Below, piece by piece: positions 16,347 through 22,044 of a stretch of DNA of 27,406 nucleotides; within the stretch, counting starts at the first letter, position 1, and every line of letters starts with the position of its first letter. Location of the stretch: positions 1 through 27,406 of the IMG/VR virus record IMGVR_UViG_3300008113_001525. One strand, written 5' to 3'. The position numbers were made by a program, and so were the translations under genes. Source of the DNA: a virus. The notes under the pieces were generated by a model. It did not search any database, had not been told where the DNA came from, and saw only the letters and a list, made by a program, of their open reading frames with translations.

Positions 16347-17129
16347 TATCTCGTACTCTTTCCCATACTCGGCCACCTTGGCCTGAGCTTCTTCATCGGT
16401 ATTGCAAACATTACGTGCTTTGACATTACCAATCTTTTTCACTGCGTATGTTGTAGGCTTCTCCCACATCTGGTCGGGCGTACAAAATGGCAGTTCATCT
16501 CCTGTCTCCAAGTCAAACAATGCGTTGGAGTGTTCTTTAATCTTTCCCATGATGAAGGCTTCGCGCCGTTCCATCGACCATAACGGCACTGAGATCACTT
16601 TGATGGGGGCTTCTGGGTAGCCGGGCTTGAGGGCTGCATCTCTGCGTGACCAATCACGAATGATGGCTACGATCTCGAGCTTGGAAACCTCAACCTTTTT
16701 GACGTACTCAACCAACCATGCGTAGATGTTGAGCTGGTACTCCCAGTCAACCTTCTCATTCATAACAGACCAAGCGCCTGTGGTTTTGTAGTCGTTGATT
16801 GTGACTGTGCCGTCTGCGTTGATGATCTGCAGGTCAATCGCACCAGAGATAGACCATCCATCAATCTTTGCGTGGAGGCGCTCTTCGATCAGGTGGTTCT
16901 CGTCTTTGCCATGCTCGAGGACGCCGTGGATGGCTGTACCAAAGATAGACCAGACCATTTCGGTAACGTCTGTCTCGATCTTGTCCTCATGCAGTTTGCG
17001 TAATTGCACAATGCGTGGTGAGTTAATCAGCTCTGTGGCAGAGATGTTGGCCTTACCCTTTGAGTAGGTAGGGCGCTTCATGATGTTCACGAAGGTCTGT
17101 GGTAGGTTGTATTTGTTTGTGATGATCAC
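16335..17129 (-). CDS. PD-(D/E)XK nuclease (RecB/Cas4-like), C-terminus truncated by frameshift
   Basis: 264 aa as it reads now. The catalytic core is present: GTAIHGVLEHG (H68), GAID (D99), INDYKTT (D113, K115) and the QLNIYAW motif (Q132, Y136), the order seen in RecB-family PD-(D/E)XK exonucleases. Phage relatives resect DNA ends for an annealing protein, here the ERF product two genes downstream. The reading frame ends at TAG inside an 11-bp tandem duplication. Removing one copy restores a 292-aa protein ending in RCANFCSVSGFCNQY, a CX3CX5C cluster expected to hold iron-sulfur or zinc. All catalytic residues survive, but the metal-binding end is lost, so stability or DNA binding is probably reduced, unless the duplication is a sequence error. 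It overlaps the alpha-CTD-like gene by four bases. Confidence 0.82.
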   Translation of the reverse strand: MIITNKYNLPQTFVNIMKRPTYSKGKANISATELINSPRIVQLRKLHEDKIETDVTEMVWSIFGTAIHGVLEHGKDENHLIEERLHAKIDGWSISGAIDLQIINADGTVTINDYKTTGAWSVMNEKVDWEYQLNIYAWLVEYVKKVEVSKLEIVAIIRDWSRRDAALKPGYPEAPIKVISVPLWSMERREAFIMGKIKEHSNALFDLETGDELPFCTPDQMWEKPTTYAVKKIGNVKARNVCNTDEEAQAKVAEYGKEYEIEVR

Positions 17130-17467
17130 AATTGACCCTTCAATTTAAAGCCGCGCTTGTTTGCCTCGGCAACAATGTCATTTGCTGACTTGCGTCCCAT
17201 GTTTACCAACTTTAAAAGATCAGTGTATGTGTACTGAATCAGTTCAGACGGTGTAAATATGCCCTCGGCCTTCAATACATTTACGCATCGCACGGGAAGA
17301 TCCCATCCCGACAATGAAACTGTTGGGTCTGGCGCTGGGTAAATTGAGCGTTCGTTTGCTTCGTTAGAGCAAGTTTTTATCAGGGTGGCGCACTCCATCA
17401 ACCTTTTAAGGTCGTATAAGCTATAGACGCCAGCCTCAAGAAAGATGCCCGGAATTGTTTTTAACAC
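17126..17467 (-). CDS. RNA polymerase alpha-subunit C-terminal-domain-like protein
   Basis: 113 aa from a GTG start with AAAGGAG about six bases upstream. Residues about 54-112 follow the bacterial RpoA C-terminal domain closely: LPVRCVNVLKAEGI, ELIQYTYTDLLKL, NMGRKSANDI, RGFKLKG. Residues equivalent to the UP-element and activator contacts of E. coli alpha-CTD are kept: R60 (R265), N63 (N268), G91 (G296), K93 (K298), S94 (S299), with D97 at E302. There is no assembly domain; the first 45 residues are unrelated and unrecognised. A free alpha-CTD could bind AT-rich DNA or sigma/activator surfaces and redirect host transcription, or act as a decoy; this is inference. It is the first gene of the leftward operon, immediately behind a strong promoter, consistent with early expression. 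Confidence 0.82.
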   Translation of the reverse strand: MLKTIPGIFLEAGVYSLYDLKRLMECATLIKTCSNEANERSIYPAPDPTVSLSGWDLPVRCVNVLKAEGIFTPSELIQYTYTDLLKLVNMGRKSANDIVAEANKRGFKLKGQL

Positions 17468-17490
17468 TGTTTTCTCCTTTGGGTTATAAT
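17461..17490 (+). promoter_or_regulatory. Predicted sigma70 promoter for the RuvC-like gene
   Basis: TTAACA (17461-17466), 18-base spacer, TATAAT (17485-17490), giving a predicted start near 17497 and a leader of about 50 bases before the resolvase ATG. The -35 overlaps the first codons of the divergent alpha-CTD-like gene. Its footprint overlaps the opposing minus-strand promoter. Confidence 0.5.
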
Positions 17491-17499
17491 CGGCAACAC

Positions 17500-17529
17500 A
17501 TTATACCCACAACAATTCATGTCTTGCAA
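17500..17529 (-). promoter_or_regulatory. Predicted sigma70 promoter for the leftward recombination operon
   Basis: On the minus strand TTGCAA (17529-17524), 18-base spacer, TATAAT (17505-17500), with transcription expected from about 17493 into the alpha-CTD-like gene. The spacer contains CATGAATTGTT (17521-17511), an 11-mer found again in the promoter at 18681-18710, so it is a likely operator. Confidence 0.6.
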
Positions 17530-17548
17530 TACCTTTTGAAAGAATTTT

Positions 17549-18007
17549 ATGATTAAGATTGGAATAGACCCCGGATTATCTGGCGCCATAGTCATCATGG
17601 ATGGGGATACGCCTGTTGCGTGGTATCGGATGCCGACAATGAAGACGGGCTCGGCTAATCGTGTGAATGCGCCAGCGTTGGCTGCGATTATTCGGCCATC
17701 AATTTATGGGGAAGAGATCAAAGCCTATGTCGAGCTGGTAGGTAGTATGCCCGGCCAAGGCGTGGCTTCGATGTTCTCGTTTGGACATTCTGCTGGTGTT
17801 ATCCAAGGTGTACTGGGCGCGTTTGAGATCCCTGTAACGATGGTAACACCCAGTCAATGGAAGAAGCGCGCGGGGTTAGTGGGTCAGGACAAGGATGCCT
17901 CGAGGACAAAGGCCATCCAGATGTGGCCAAGCTGGCGTGAGCTGGATAAAAAAGGCGTAGGTCAAGCGTATTCAGATGCGGCATTCATTGCACTTTACGG
18001 AGAATGA
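17549..18007 (+). CDS. RuvC-like Holliday junction resolvase
   Basis: 152 aa. The RNase H-fold resolvase pattern is clear: IGIDPGLSGAIVI with D7 at the N-terminus, YVELVGSMPGQG with E62, the VTPSQWKK strand, and YSDAAFIALYG with D143 at the C-terminus, matching the spacing of the RuvC acidic residues. Phage RuvC-like enzymes cut four-way junctions and branched DNA before packaging or during recombination. The start has only a weak GAAAGAA upstream. It is transcribed divergently from the recombination operon and followed by an intrinsic terminator, so it seems to be a single-gene unit. The family assignment is firm; substrate details are inferred. Confidence 0.88.
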   Translation: MIKIGIDPGLSGAIVIMDGDTPVAWYRMPTMKTGSANRVNAPALAAIIRPSIYGEEIKAYVELVGSMPGQGVASMFSFGHSAGVIQGVLGAFEIPVTMVTPSQWKKRAGLVGQDKDASRTKAIQMWPSWRELDKKGVGQAYSDAAFIALYGE

Positions 18008-18062
18008 TGTAGAATTAATTCCGGTAACATGCAGTTGCCTCTCCTTTGTTGGGTTGTCCTTT

Positions 18063-18092
18063 ACTCCCGGGCTAATCACTCGGGAGTTTTTT
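18063..18092 (+). terminator. Rho-independent terminator after the RuvC-like gene
   Basis: Perfect 7-bp stem ACTCCCG (18063-18069) / CGGGAGT (18081-18087) with an 11-base loop, followed by a run of six T (18087-18092). It lies about 55 bases after the resolvase stop. Confidence 0.85.
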
Positions 18093-18094
18093 CA

Positions 18095-18113
18095 TCTATA
18101 ACATTGTTATAGA
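18095..18113. repeat. Perfect 8-bp inverted repeat, operator-like
   Basis: TCTATAAC, a three-base ATT centre, then GTTATAGA, with no mismatch. It sits just after the terminator. The AT-rich composition and tight symmetry fit a protein-binding site better than an RNA hairpin. The binding protein is unknown. Confidence 0.6.
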
Positions 18114-18161
18114 GCTAACACGCATGGGGATTGTCGAATAAAGGTTGCAGAGTTTCAGCCT

Positions 18162-18221
18162 ATGCAATCTCCAGATGCCGCTGGCTTCAGTCCTCAGTCG
18201 TGTTGGTGGCAAGCGGGTTAG
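18162..18221 (+). other. Candidate 19-aa leader peptide ending inside a hairpin
   Basis: A short ORF starting at ATG 18162 ends with Cys-Trp-Trp-Gln-Ala-Gly and a TAG (18219-18221) that lies in the loop of the hairpin CAAGCGG (18210-18216) / CCGCTTG (18224-18230). A T-rich stretch follows. Tandem Trp codons directly before a stem recall amino-acid attenuators, but there is no SD and no downstream biosynthetic gene. Confidence 0.2.
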
Positions 18222-18258
18222 CGCCGCTTGTGGTTTTCTTGGTTTGGTTTTTACACAA

Positions 18259-18328
18259 ACACTGCTTTATGTGCCCACCAACTTTATTTTACGAAATGTT
18301 TTGAAAAACACTGCTACATGTGAGCAGT
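18259..18328. repeat. Direct repeats and hairpin (possible iterons)
   Basis: ACACTGCTTTATGTG (18259-18273) recurs as ACACTGCTACATGTG (18308-18322), 13 of 15 bases identical and 49 bases apart. The second copy is also part of a perfect 6-bp inverted repeat, ACTGCT (18310-18315) / AGCAGT (18323-18328). Confidence 0.5.
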
Positions 18329-18629
18329 CCCAGTCTCTTCTCTTGCAACGTAGCCGTCAGAGCGCGTTAGCTAATGGCCTGTATGGGCTGAACTCAAGAA
18401 ACACAGAACCTCGGTGTGACCCGCACCTCCAAGTAGAGCAATCGAACGGAATAAACAAGGATGTCGTAACAGACACATACCCTAGTACGCTGGGAGTTGA
18501 TCGTTAAGGATGGTGCAAACTGACCTTATCGGGATCTCAGGGGAGGGCGGCTTGGCTGGCCGGTAGCTCACTTAACAACTGGGCAAAGCTCCTTGATAAT
18601 GAGTCGTTGGTCCTTCTGTCCGCCTGTCT

Positions 18630-18658
18630 GGGGGAGGGAGGGTCAACGGGTAAGAGGG
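18630..18658 (+). other. G-quadruplex-type G-run tract
   Basis: Five G-runs (18630-18634, 18636-18638, 18640-18642, 18648-18650, 18656-18658) separated by 1, 1, 5 and 5 bases satisfy the usual G3-N1-7 pattern. The tract ends 22 bases before the -35 box at 18681. Whether it folds in vivo is unknown. Confidence 0.4.
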
Positions 18659-18680
18659 CTTTTCGGTTGTAACATAACAG

Positions 18681-18710
18681 TTGACACATGAACAATTCAT
18701 GAGTTATATT
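18681..18710 (+). promoter_or_regulatory. Strong sigma70 promoter with operator palindrome for the rightward replication operon
   Basis: Consensus TTGACA (18681-18686), 18-base spacer, TATATT (18705-18710). The spacer contains CATGAA-CAA-TTCATG (18687-18701), a perfect 6-bp inverted repeat placed where a repressor would block polymerase. AACAATTCATG (18691-18701) is identical to the 11-mer in the promoter at 17.5 kb. The first gene begins 19 bases after the -10 box. Confidence 0.75.
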
Positions 18711-18728
18711 CTTAACACAGGAGGTAAT

Positions 18729-18896
18729 ATGGAAAATGATACAACAAAGCGCTTCCCACGCACTATGGAAGAAGCGTTTAACTGCAACAGTGACCCCATC
18801 AGTGGGCCATATGGTAAAGAGCCAGTCTGGCCAACGTATGCGATCTTCTTCATTGTGATCGTAGCCGGAATCATTTTATTTTGGAGCAAATCATGA
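18729..18896 (+). CDS. Small single-pass membrane protein
   Basis: 55 aa. The ATG at 18729 has an ideal AGGAGGT directly upstream; an earlier in-frame ATG at 18681 lies in the promoter itself and is rejected. A polar N-terminal half is followed by one transmembrane helix (YAIFFIVIVAGIILFW, about residues 36-52) and a short WSKS tail, so the N-terminus probably faces one side of the inner membrane with almost nothing on the other. It is the first gene of the rightward operon, hence early. Possible roles such as superinfection exclusion or membrane anchoring are guesses. Confidence 0.75.
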   Translation: MENDTTKRFPRTMEEAFNCNSDPISGPYGKEPVWPTYAIFFIVIVAGIILFWSKS

Positions 18897-19120
18897 AAGC
18901 ATTTCCCACCCACTCTATCAGTGTTAGTGATGAAGCCAGAGTCACGGCCATAGGCGGTGAAGGCGGTATGGAGCTCAGAGATTACTTTGCTGCTCAAGTC
19001 ATGCAAACAATGGAATGGTATTTCTACGCCGAAGTAGAGCTCAATGAGTTGCAATTGAAGAGCGAGGCAAAACGTTGCTACAGGATTGCAGACGCCATGA
19101 TGGAAGCGAGGGAGGCATGA
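18893..19120 (+). CDS. Conserved small phage protein (MELRDYFAAQ type)
   Basis: 75 aa starting at ATG 18893, which overlaps the previous stop as ATGA and has GGAG six bases upstream. The middle reads GGMELRDYFAAQVMQ and the end reads RCYRIADAMMEAREA. I recognise this combination from many phage and prophage hypothetical proteins, where a short helical protein ends in A(D/E)AM..ARE. No biochemical function is known to me. Confidence 0.75.
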   Translation: MKAFPTHSISVSDEARVTAIGGEGGMELRDYFAAQVMQTMEWYFYAEVELNELQLKSEAKRCYRIADAMMEAREA

Positions 19121-19422
19121 TTGAGGGCTTTGACCACGTTGGGACTGACCATGTGTGCAATGTCTGCCAGTGTGACTTCACAGATGACGAAGGCGGAGTG
19201 CAGGGATACCTTGGCATCCTGCCAGTGGCCTTCTGTCCTACCTGCTTTGCCGGCCTGTGTGACATGGTAGAGCAGCTCAATGACCGCGAGTGGGAAGGTC
19301 TGACGGAAGAAGATAAGAACGAAATCTTGTTAAATGCGATTCGGCACGAATGGAATGACCGCGTAATAGTGGAGCAAATTGAAGCCAAGCTAAAGGAGAA
19401 AAACTTTGAAAATGAGGACTAA
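19117..19422 (+). CDS. Hypothetical zinc-finger-like phage protein
   Basis: 101 aa from ATG 19117 (ATGA overlap with the preceding gene, GGAGG just upstream). CNVC near residue 12 and CPTC about 30 residues later would form a zinc site. The remainder is helical and acidic (LTEEDKNEILLNAIRHEW, then VEQIEAKLKEK). Likely a small zinc-stabilised adaptor. No family recognised. Confidence 0.65.
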   Translation: MIEGFDHVGTDHVCNVCQCDFTDDEGGVQGYLGILPVAFCPTCFAGLCDMVEQLNDREWEGLTEEDKNEILLNAIRHEWNDRVIVEQIEAKLKEKNFENED

Positions 19423-19591
19423 CCGCAAGCGTGTGCTGGCCAAGCTGGCGCACAACAATCAATACCACTGGTACGTCACACCATTCAGAATCAAAGCTGA
19501 GATGGCGTCAAAGATAAATAAAAGAATCCGCGAGATTGTAGATGCGGCATTTCCAGAGTTAAAAGGATTTAGTGAAGGAGGTATGAGGTGA
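19406..19591 (+). CDS. Small basic hypothetical protein, probable TTG start
   Basis: 61 aa. GGAG at 19395-19398 is seven bases from TTG 19406 but thirteen from the next in-frame ATG (19412), favouring the TTG. The N-terminus is basic (KMRTNRKRVLAKLAHNN), followed by a helical segment (KINKRIREIVDAAFPELKGF). It overlaps the upstream gene by 17 bases. It could bind nucleic acid; no family recognised. Confidence 0.6.
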   Translation: MKMRTNRKRVLAKLAHNNQYHWYVTPFRIKAEMASKINKRIREIVDAAFPELKGFSEGGMR

Positions 19592-19704
19592 ATGGGTTTG
19601 CAAAACAACAGCTATCAATCGGAAGTAAGCAGCCGGTACATCAACACAAGGAGTGCAACAACTGCAATGAAATGAAACCACCTCAAGAAGATCAACAAAG
19701 GTAA
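19588..19704 (+). CDS. Very small CxxC protein, GTG start
   Basis: 38 aa from GTG 19588, which overlaps the previous stop as GTGA and has GAAGGAGGT upstream. An ATG in another frame at 19592 gives only 27 codons and lacks the motif. The protein contains ECNNCNEMKPP near the C-terminus, like the CxxCxxxKP half zinc finger common in tiny phage proteins. It links the small genes to the ParB-like gene four bases downstream. Confidence 0.55.
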   Translation: MNGFAKQQLSIGSKQPVHQHKECNNCNEMKPPQEDQQR

Positions 19705-19708
19705 AACA

Positions 19709-20536
19709 ATGACTGAAAGAATCAAACTAGAAAAGATCCGCCTTGATGGCGGTACACAACCACGCAAAGAGATTGACGAGCCCTTGGTTCAACACTACAC
19801 AGAGATACTGCTCGAAGGCAAAGACAAGTTCCCGCCTATTGATTTATGGTTTGATGGCAAAGCTTACTGGCCTAGTGATGGGTTCCACAGATACCACGCA
19901 CACAAGCGCGCAGGGTTCAAAGACATTGAGGCAAATGTTAATAAAGGCACAAAGCGCGATGCTTTCTTGGCTTGTCTCCTTGCAAATGGCAAGCACGGCA
20001 AACAACGCACCCCAGATGAGCGCCGTTGGGTTGTGCAGTTGGCGCTTGAAGATATTGAGTTGGGCGAGAAGAGCGATCATGAGATTGCCGCCCACTGTGA
20101 TGTGTCTGCGATGACAGTTGGTCGTGTTCGTAAGGCCTTGGGTCTTGAGAAAAACGTGCGAATCAGCAAGAAAGGCCAGAAGATAGACGTCACTAAGATT
20201 GGTACAAAGAAAAAAGAAGTGCCATTCTGGCCTGCTGCTCCTGAGTACACAGAGGCAGACAAGATGGAAGAGATGGCCAAAGAGCACACCATCATTGCTG
20301 AAGAGAACGCAAAGCTCAAAGACCAGTTGGCGATTAAGTCGTTGCCTGTATCACAAACAGCGAAGAAAGAGATCGAGGAAACGATTGAGTCGCTACGCAC
20401 ACAAGTCAAAGATCTTGAGTTCCAACTTAGGACGATGACCCAATCACGCAATGAGTTCCAGAGCAAGAACGCTGAGATGATCAAGCAGATGGCCTACTGG
20501 AAGAAGCGCGCTGAGAAGGCAGAGAAAACTAAATAA
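19709..20536 (+). CDS. ParB/Srx-like DNA-binding protein with C-terminal coiled coil
   Basis: 275 aa. The N-terminus has the ParB/sulfiredoxin-fold signature: IRLDGGTQPRK (about 10-20) and YWPSDGFHRYHAHKRAG (about 54-70). A helix-turn-helix follows (EKSDHEIAAHCDVSAMTVGR, about 121-140), and a long charged coiled coil fills about 190-273. Phage proteins of this build are annotated as ParB-like nuclease/partition proteins. Here the gene lies directly upstream of a helicase and primase, so a role in origin recognition or replication is more likely than partition. The fold recognition is good; nuclease or CTPase activity is not testable from sequence. AAAGG lies a few bases before the ATG. Confidence 0.75.
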   Translation: MTERIKLEKIRLDGGTQPRKEIDEPLVQHYTEILLEGKDKFPPIDLWFDGKAYWPSDGFHRYHAHKRAGFKDIEANVNKGTKRDAFLACLLANGKHGKQRTPDERRWVVQLALEDIELGEKSDHEIAAHCDVSAMTVGRVRKALGLEKNVRISKKGQKIDVTKIGTKKKEVPFWPAAPEYTEADKMEEMAKEHTIIAEENAKLKDQLAIKSLPVSQTAKKEIEETIESLRTQVKDLEFQLRTMTQSRNEFQSKNAEMIKQMAYWKKRAEKAEKTK

Positions 20537-20543
20537 ACCCGAA

Positions 20544-20560
20544 GCTGGGCGTATCCCAGC
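20544..20560 (+). promoter_or_regulatory. Hairpin immediately upstream of the helicase SD
   Basis: GCTGGG (20544-20549) and CCCAGC (20555-20560) form a perfect 6-bp stem with a 5-base loop. The SD AGGAG (20561-20565) begins at the next base. Such a hairpin can tune ribosome access or protect the message end after processing. There is no T-run, so it is not a terminator. Confidence 0.5.
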
Positions 20561-20571
20561 AGGAGAATTAC

Positions 20572-22044
20572 ATGCTCAAATTAAGACCGCATCAAGCGGA
20601 AGTCGTGGAGAAGCTCGCCCAAGGCTTTAAGGATGGCCACATGAGCCAGCTACTCTACGCCCCTACGGGGTTTGGTAAGACGGAGGTTGCAATGGCCGTC
20701 ATGCTTGAGGAGGCCAAGCAACTTAAGAATGTTGCCATGGTGTTAGACAGGATTGTGTTGGTCAACCAGACCAGTACGCGCCTTGGCAACTACGGCATCA
20801 ACCATGGCGTCATGCAGGCTGATCATTGGCGTTATCGGCCTTATGAAAAGATTCAGGTCTGCAGCGCACAGACTTTGGAGAGTCGGGATAACTTTCCCGA
20901 AGTCTCTATGCTGATCATTGACGAGTGCCATGTGCAACGCAGGCAAATCATTCAGTTCATTAAAGACCGCCCAGAGATGAAAGTAATTGGCCTTACGGCT
21001 ACTCCTTTCACCAATGGGTTGGGTGACACCTATACCAATGTGGTGGGTGCGAAGCCTACTGGTGAGTTGATTGAGAACAAATGGTTGACCCCGTTGAAGA
21101 TCTATATTGCCAAAGAGATCGACATGAGTGGTGCGAAGAAGGTGGCTGGTGAGTGGTCGCAAGATGAGACTACCAAGCGCGGTATGCAAATCACTGGCGA
21201 CATTGTCCAAGAGTGGATCGACAAAACGATGCAAGTGTTTGGTAAGCCGAGGAAGACAGTCGTGTTCTGCTCGGGAGTTGAGCATGGCAGGGACTTGGTT
21301 CGGCAGTTCAACGAGGCAGGCTATAACTTTGTTTCAATCAGTTATTTGGAGGATGACGAGTTCAAAGCTCAAACAATTGAGGATTTCTCGCGTCCAGATA
21401 CGCTAATCAATGGTCTGGTGGCCACAGACATATTGACCAGAGGTTTTGACGTCCCTGATGTGATGATTGGAGTGAGTGCAAGGCCGTTTTCCAAGTCGTT
21501 TAGCAGTCATGTACAGCAGATGGGGCGGATCATGCGTCCTTACGATGGTAAGGATTATGGCCTTTGGCTTGACCATTCAGGTAACTACTTGAGATTCCGC
21601 AAGGAGTGGGATACCTTGTTCGAGGAAGGTGTAACAGAGTTACACAACGGCACCGAAACTGCGAAGAAAGAGCCTGATGAGAAGGAAAAGAAGGAAGCCA
21701 AGTGTCCTGCTTGTGGCGCTTTGTGGGTCTGGTCGGGTCGTGAGTGTGGGGAGTGCGGTTACGAAAAGGAGATGAAACAGATCCTAAACGTGCCGGGTAC
21801 TCTAACAGAGTTAGAGTTCACCAAGCGCGAGGTTCTGTCGGAGAATCAGAAGTTCTACTCTGAGTTGATCTACTTTGCTCGCATGCGTGGATACAAGGAA
21901 GGTTGGGCAGCGCATAAGTACAAGGAAAAGTACGGAACATTCCCCCGTGGGCTGAGTGCAGAGCCAGAGCCTACATCCCAGAAGACCAGTTCGTGGATTC
22001 AATCGCGCAACATTGCGTGGGCTAAATCAAGGGCAAATAAATGA
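20572..22044 (+). CDS. Superfamily 2 DEAD/DEAH-type helicase with zinc ribbon
   Basis: 490 aa. SF2 motifs appear in order: APTGFGKTE (Walker A, K36), a DECH box (117-120), LTATP (141-145), VATDILTRGFDVP, and QMGRIMRP (316-323) with the arginine finger. A four-cysteine ribbon follows (C378xxC381, C392xxC395), then a helical tail. The layout resembles RecG/UvsW/RadD-like phage helicases that remodel forks or recombination intermediates. It follows the ParB-like gene and overlaps the primase by ATGA, so the three are co-translated. It is likely part of the replication machinery; whether it is replicative or a branch-migration enzyme cannot be settled here. Confidence 0.88.
   Translation: MLKLRPHQAEVVEKLAQGFKDGHMSQLLYAPTGFGKTEVAMAVMLEEAKQLKNVAMVLDRIVLVNQTSTRLGNYGINHGVMQADHWRYRPYEKIQVCSAQTLESRDNFPEVSMLIIDECHVQRRQIIQFIKDRPEMKVIGLTATPFTNGLGDTYTNVVGAKPTGELIENKWLTPLKIYIAKEIDMSGAKKVAGEWSQDETTKRGMQITGDIVQEWIDKTMQVFGKPRKTVVFCSGVEHGRDLVRQFNEAGYNFVSISYLEDDEFKAQTIEDFSRPDTLINGLVATDILTRGFDVPDVMIGVSARPFSKSFSSHVQQMGRIMRPYDGKDYGLWLDHSGNYLRFRKEWDTLFEEGVTELHNGTETAKKEPDEKEKKEAKCPACGALWVWSGRECGECGYEKEMKQILNVPGTLTELEFTKREVLSENQKFYSELIYFARMRGYKEGWAAHKYKEKYGTFPRGLSAEPEPTSQKTSSWIQSRNIAWAKSRANK

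Larger units (their letters stand above)
18008..18728 (+). other. Long intergenic region without a convincing gene
   Basis: About 720 bases hold a terminator, a 19-base perfect palindrome, a hairpin overlapped by a 19-codon mini-ORF, a pair of near-identical 15-base direct repeats, G-run tracts and a promoter at the right end. A 120-codon open frame (18145-18507) has a TTG start and an implausible Ser/Arg-rich composition and is not called. The density of secondary-structure signals fits a regulatory or replication-origin region or an unrecognised structured RNA. No known RNA family is recognised. Confidence 0.5.

Noticed and set aside
17524-17553. Rightward TTGCAA-18-TATGAT promoter
   Set aside because: The -10 box would overlap the resolvase start codon; the palindromic TTGCAA is better explained as the -35 of the leftward promoter.
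18400-18460. tRNA-like TTCGATT element on the minus strand
   Set aside because: No acceptor stem, anticodon arm or properly spaced D-arm could be built around it.
18145-18507. 120-codon plus-strand ORF in the intergenic region
   Set aside because: TTG start, Ser/Arg-rich unnatural composition, and it runs across a hairpin, direct repeats and a mini-ORF; no neighbour overlap or SD with proper spacing supports it.
18555-18600. GGTAGCTCA resembling a tRNA D-arm
   Set aside because: The following sequence does not form the rest of a tRNA cloverleaf and has no T-loop.
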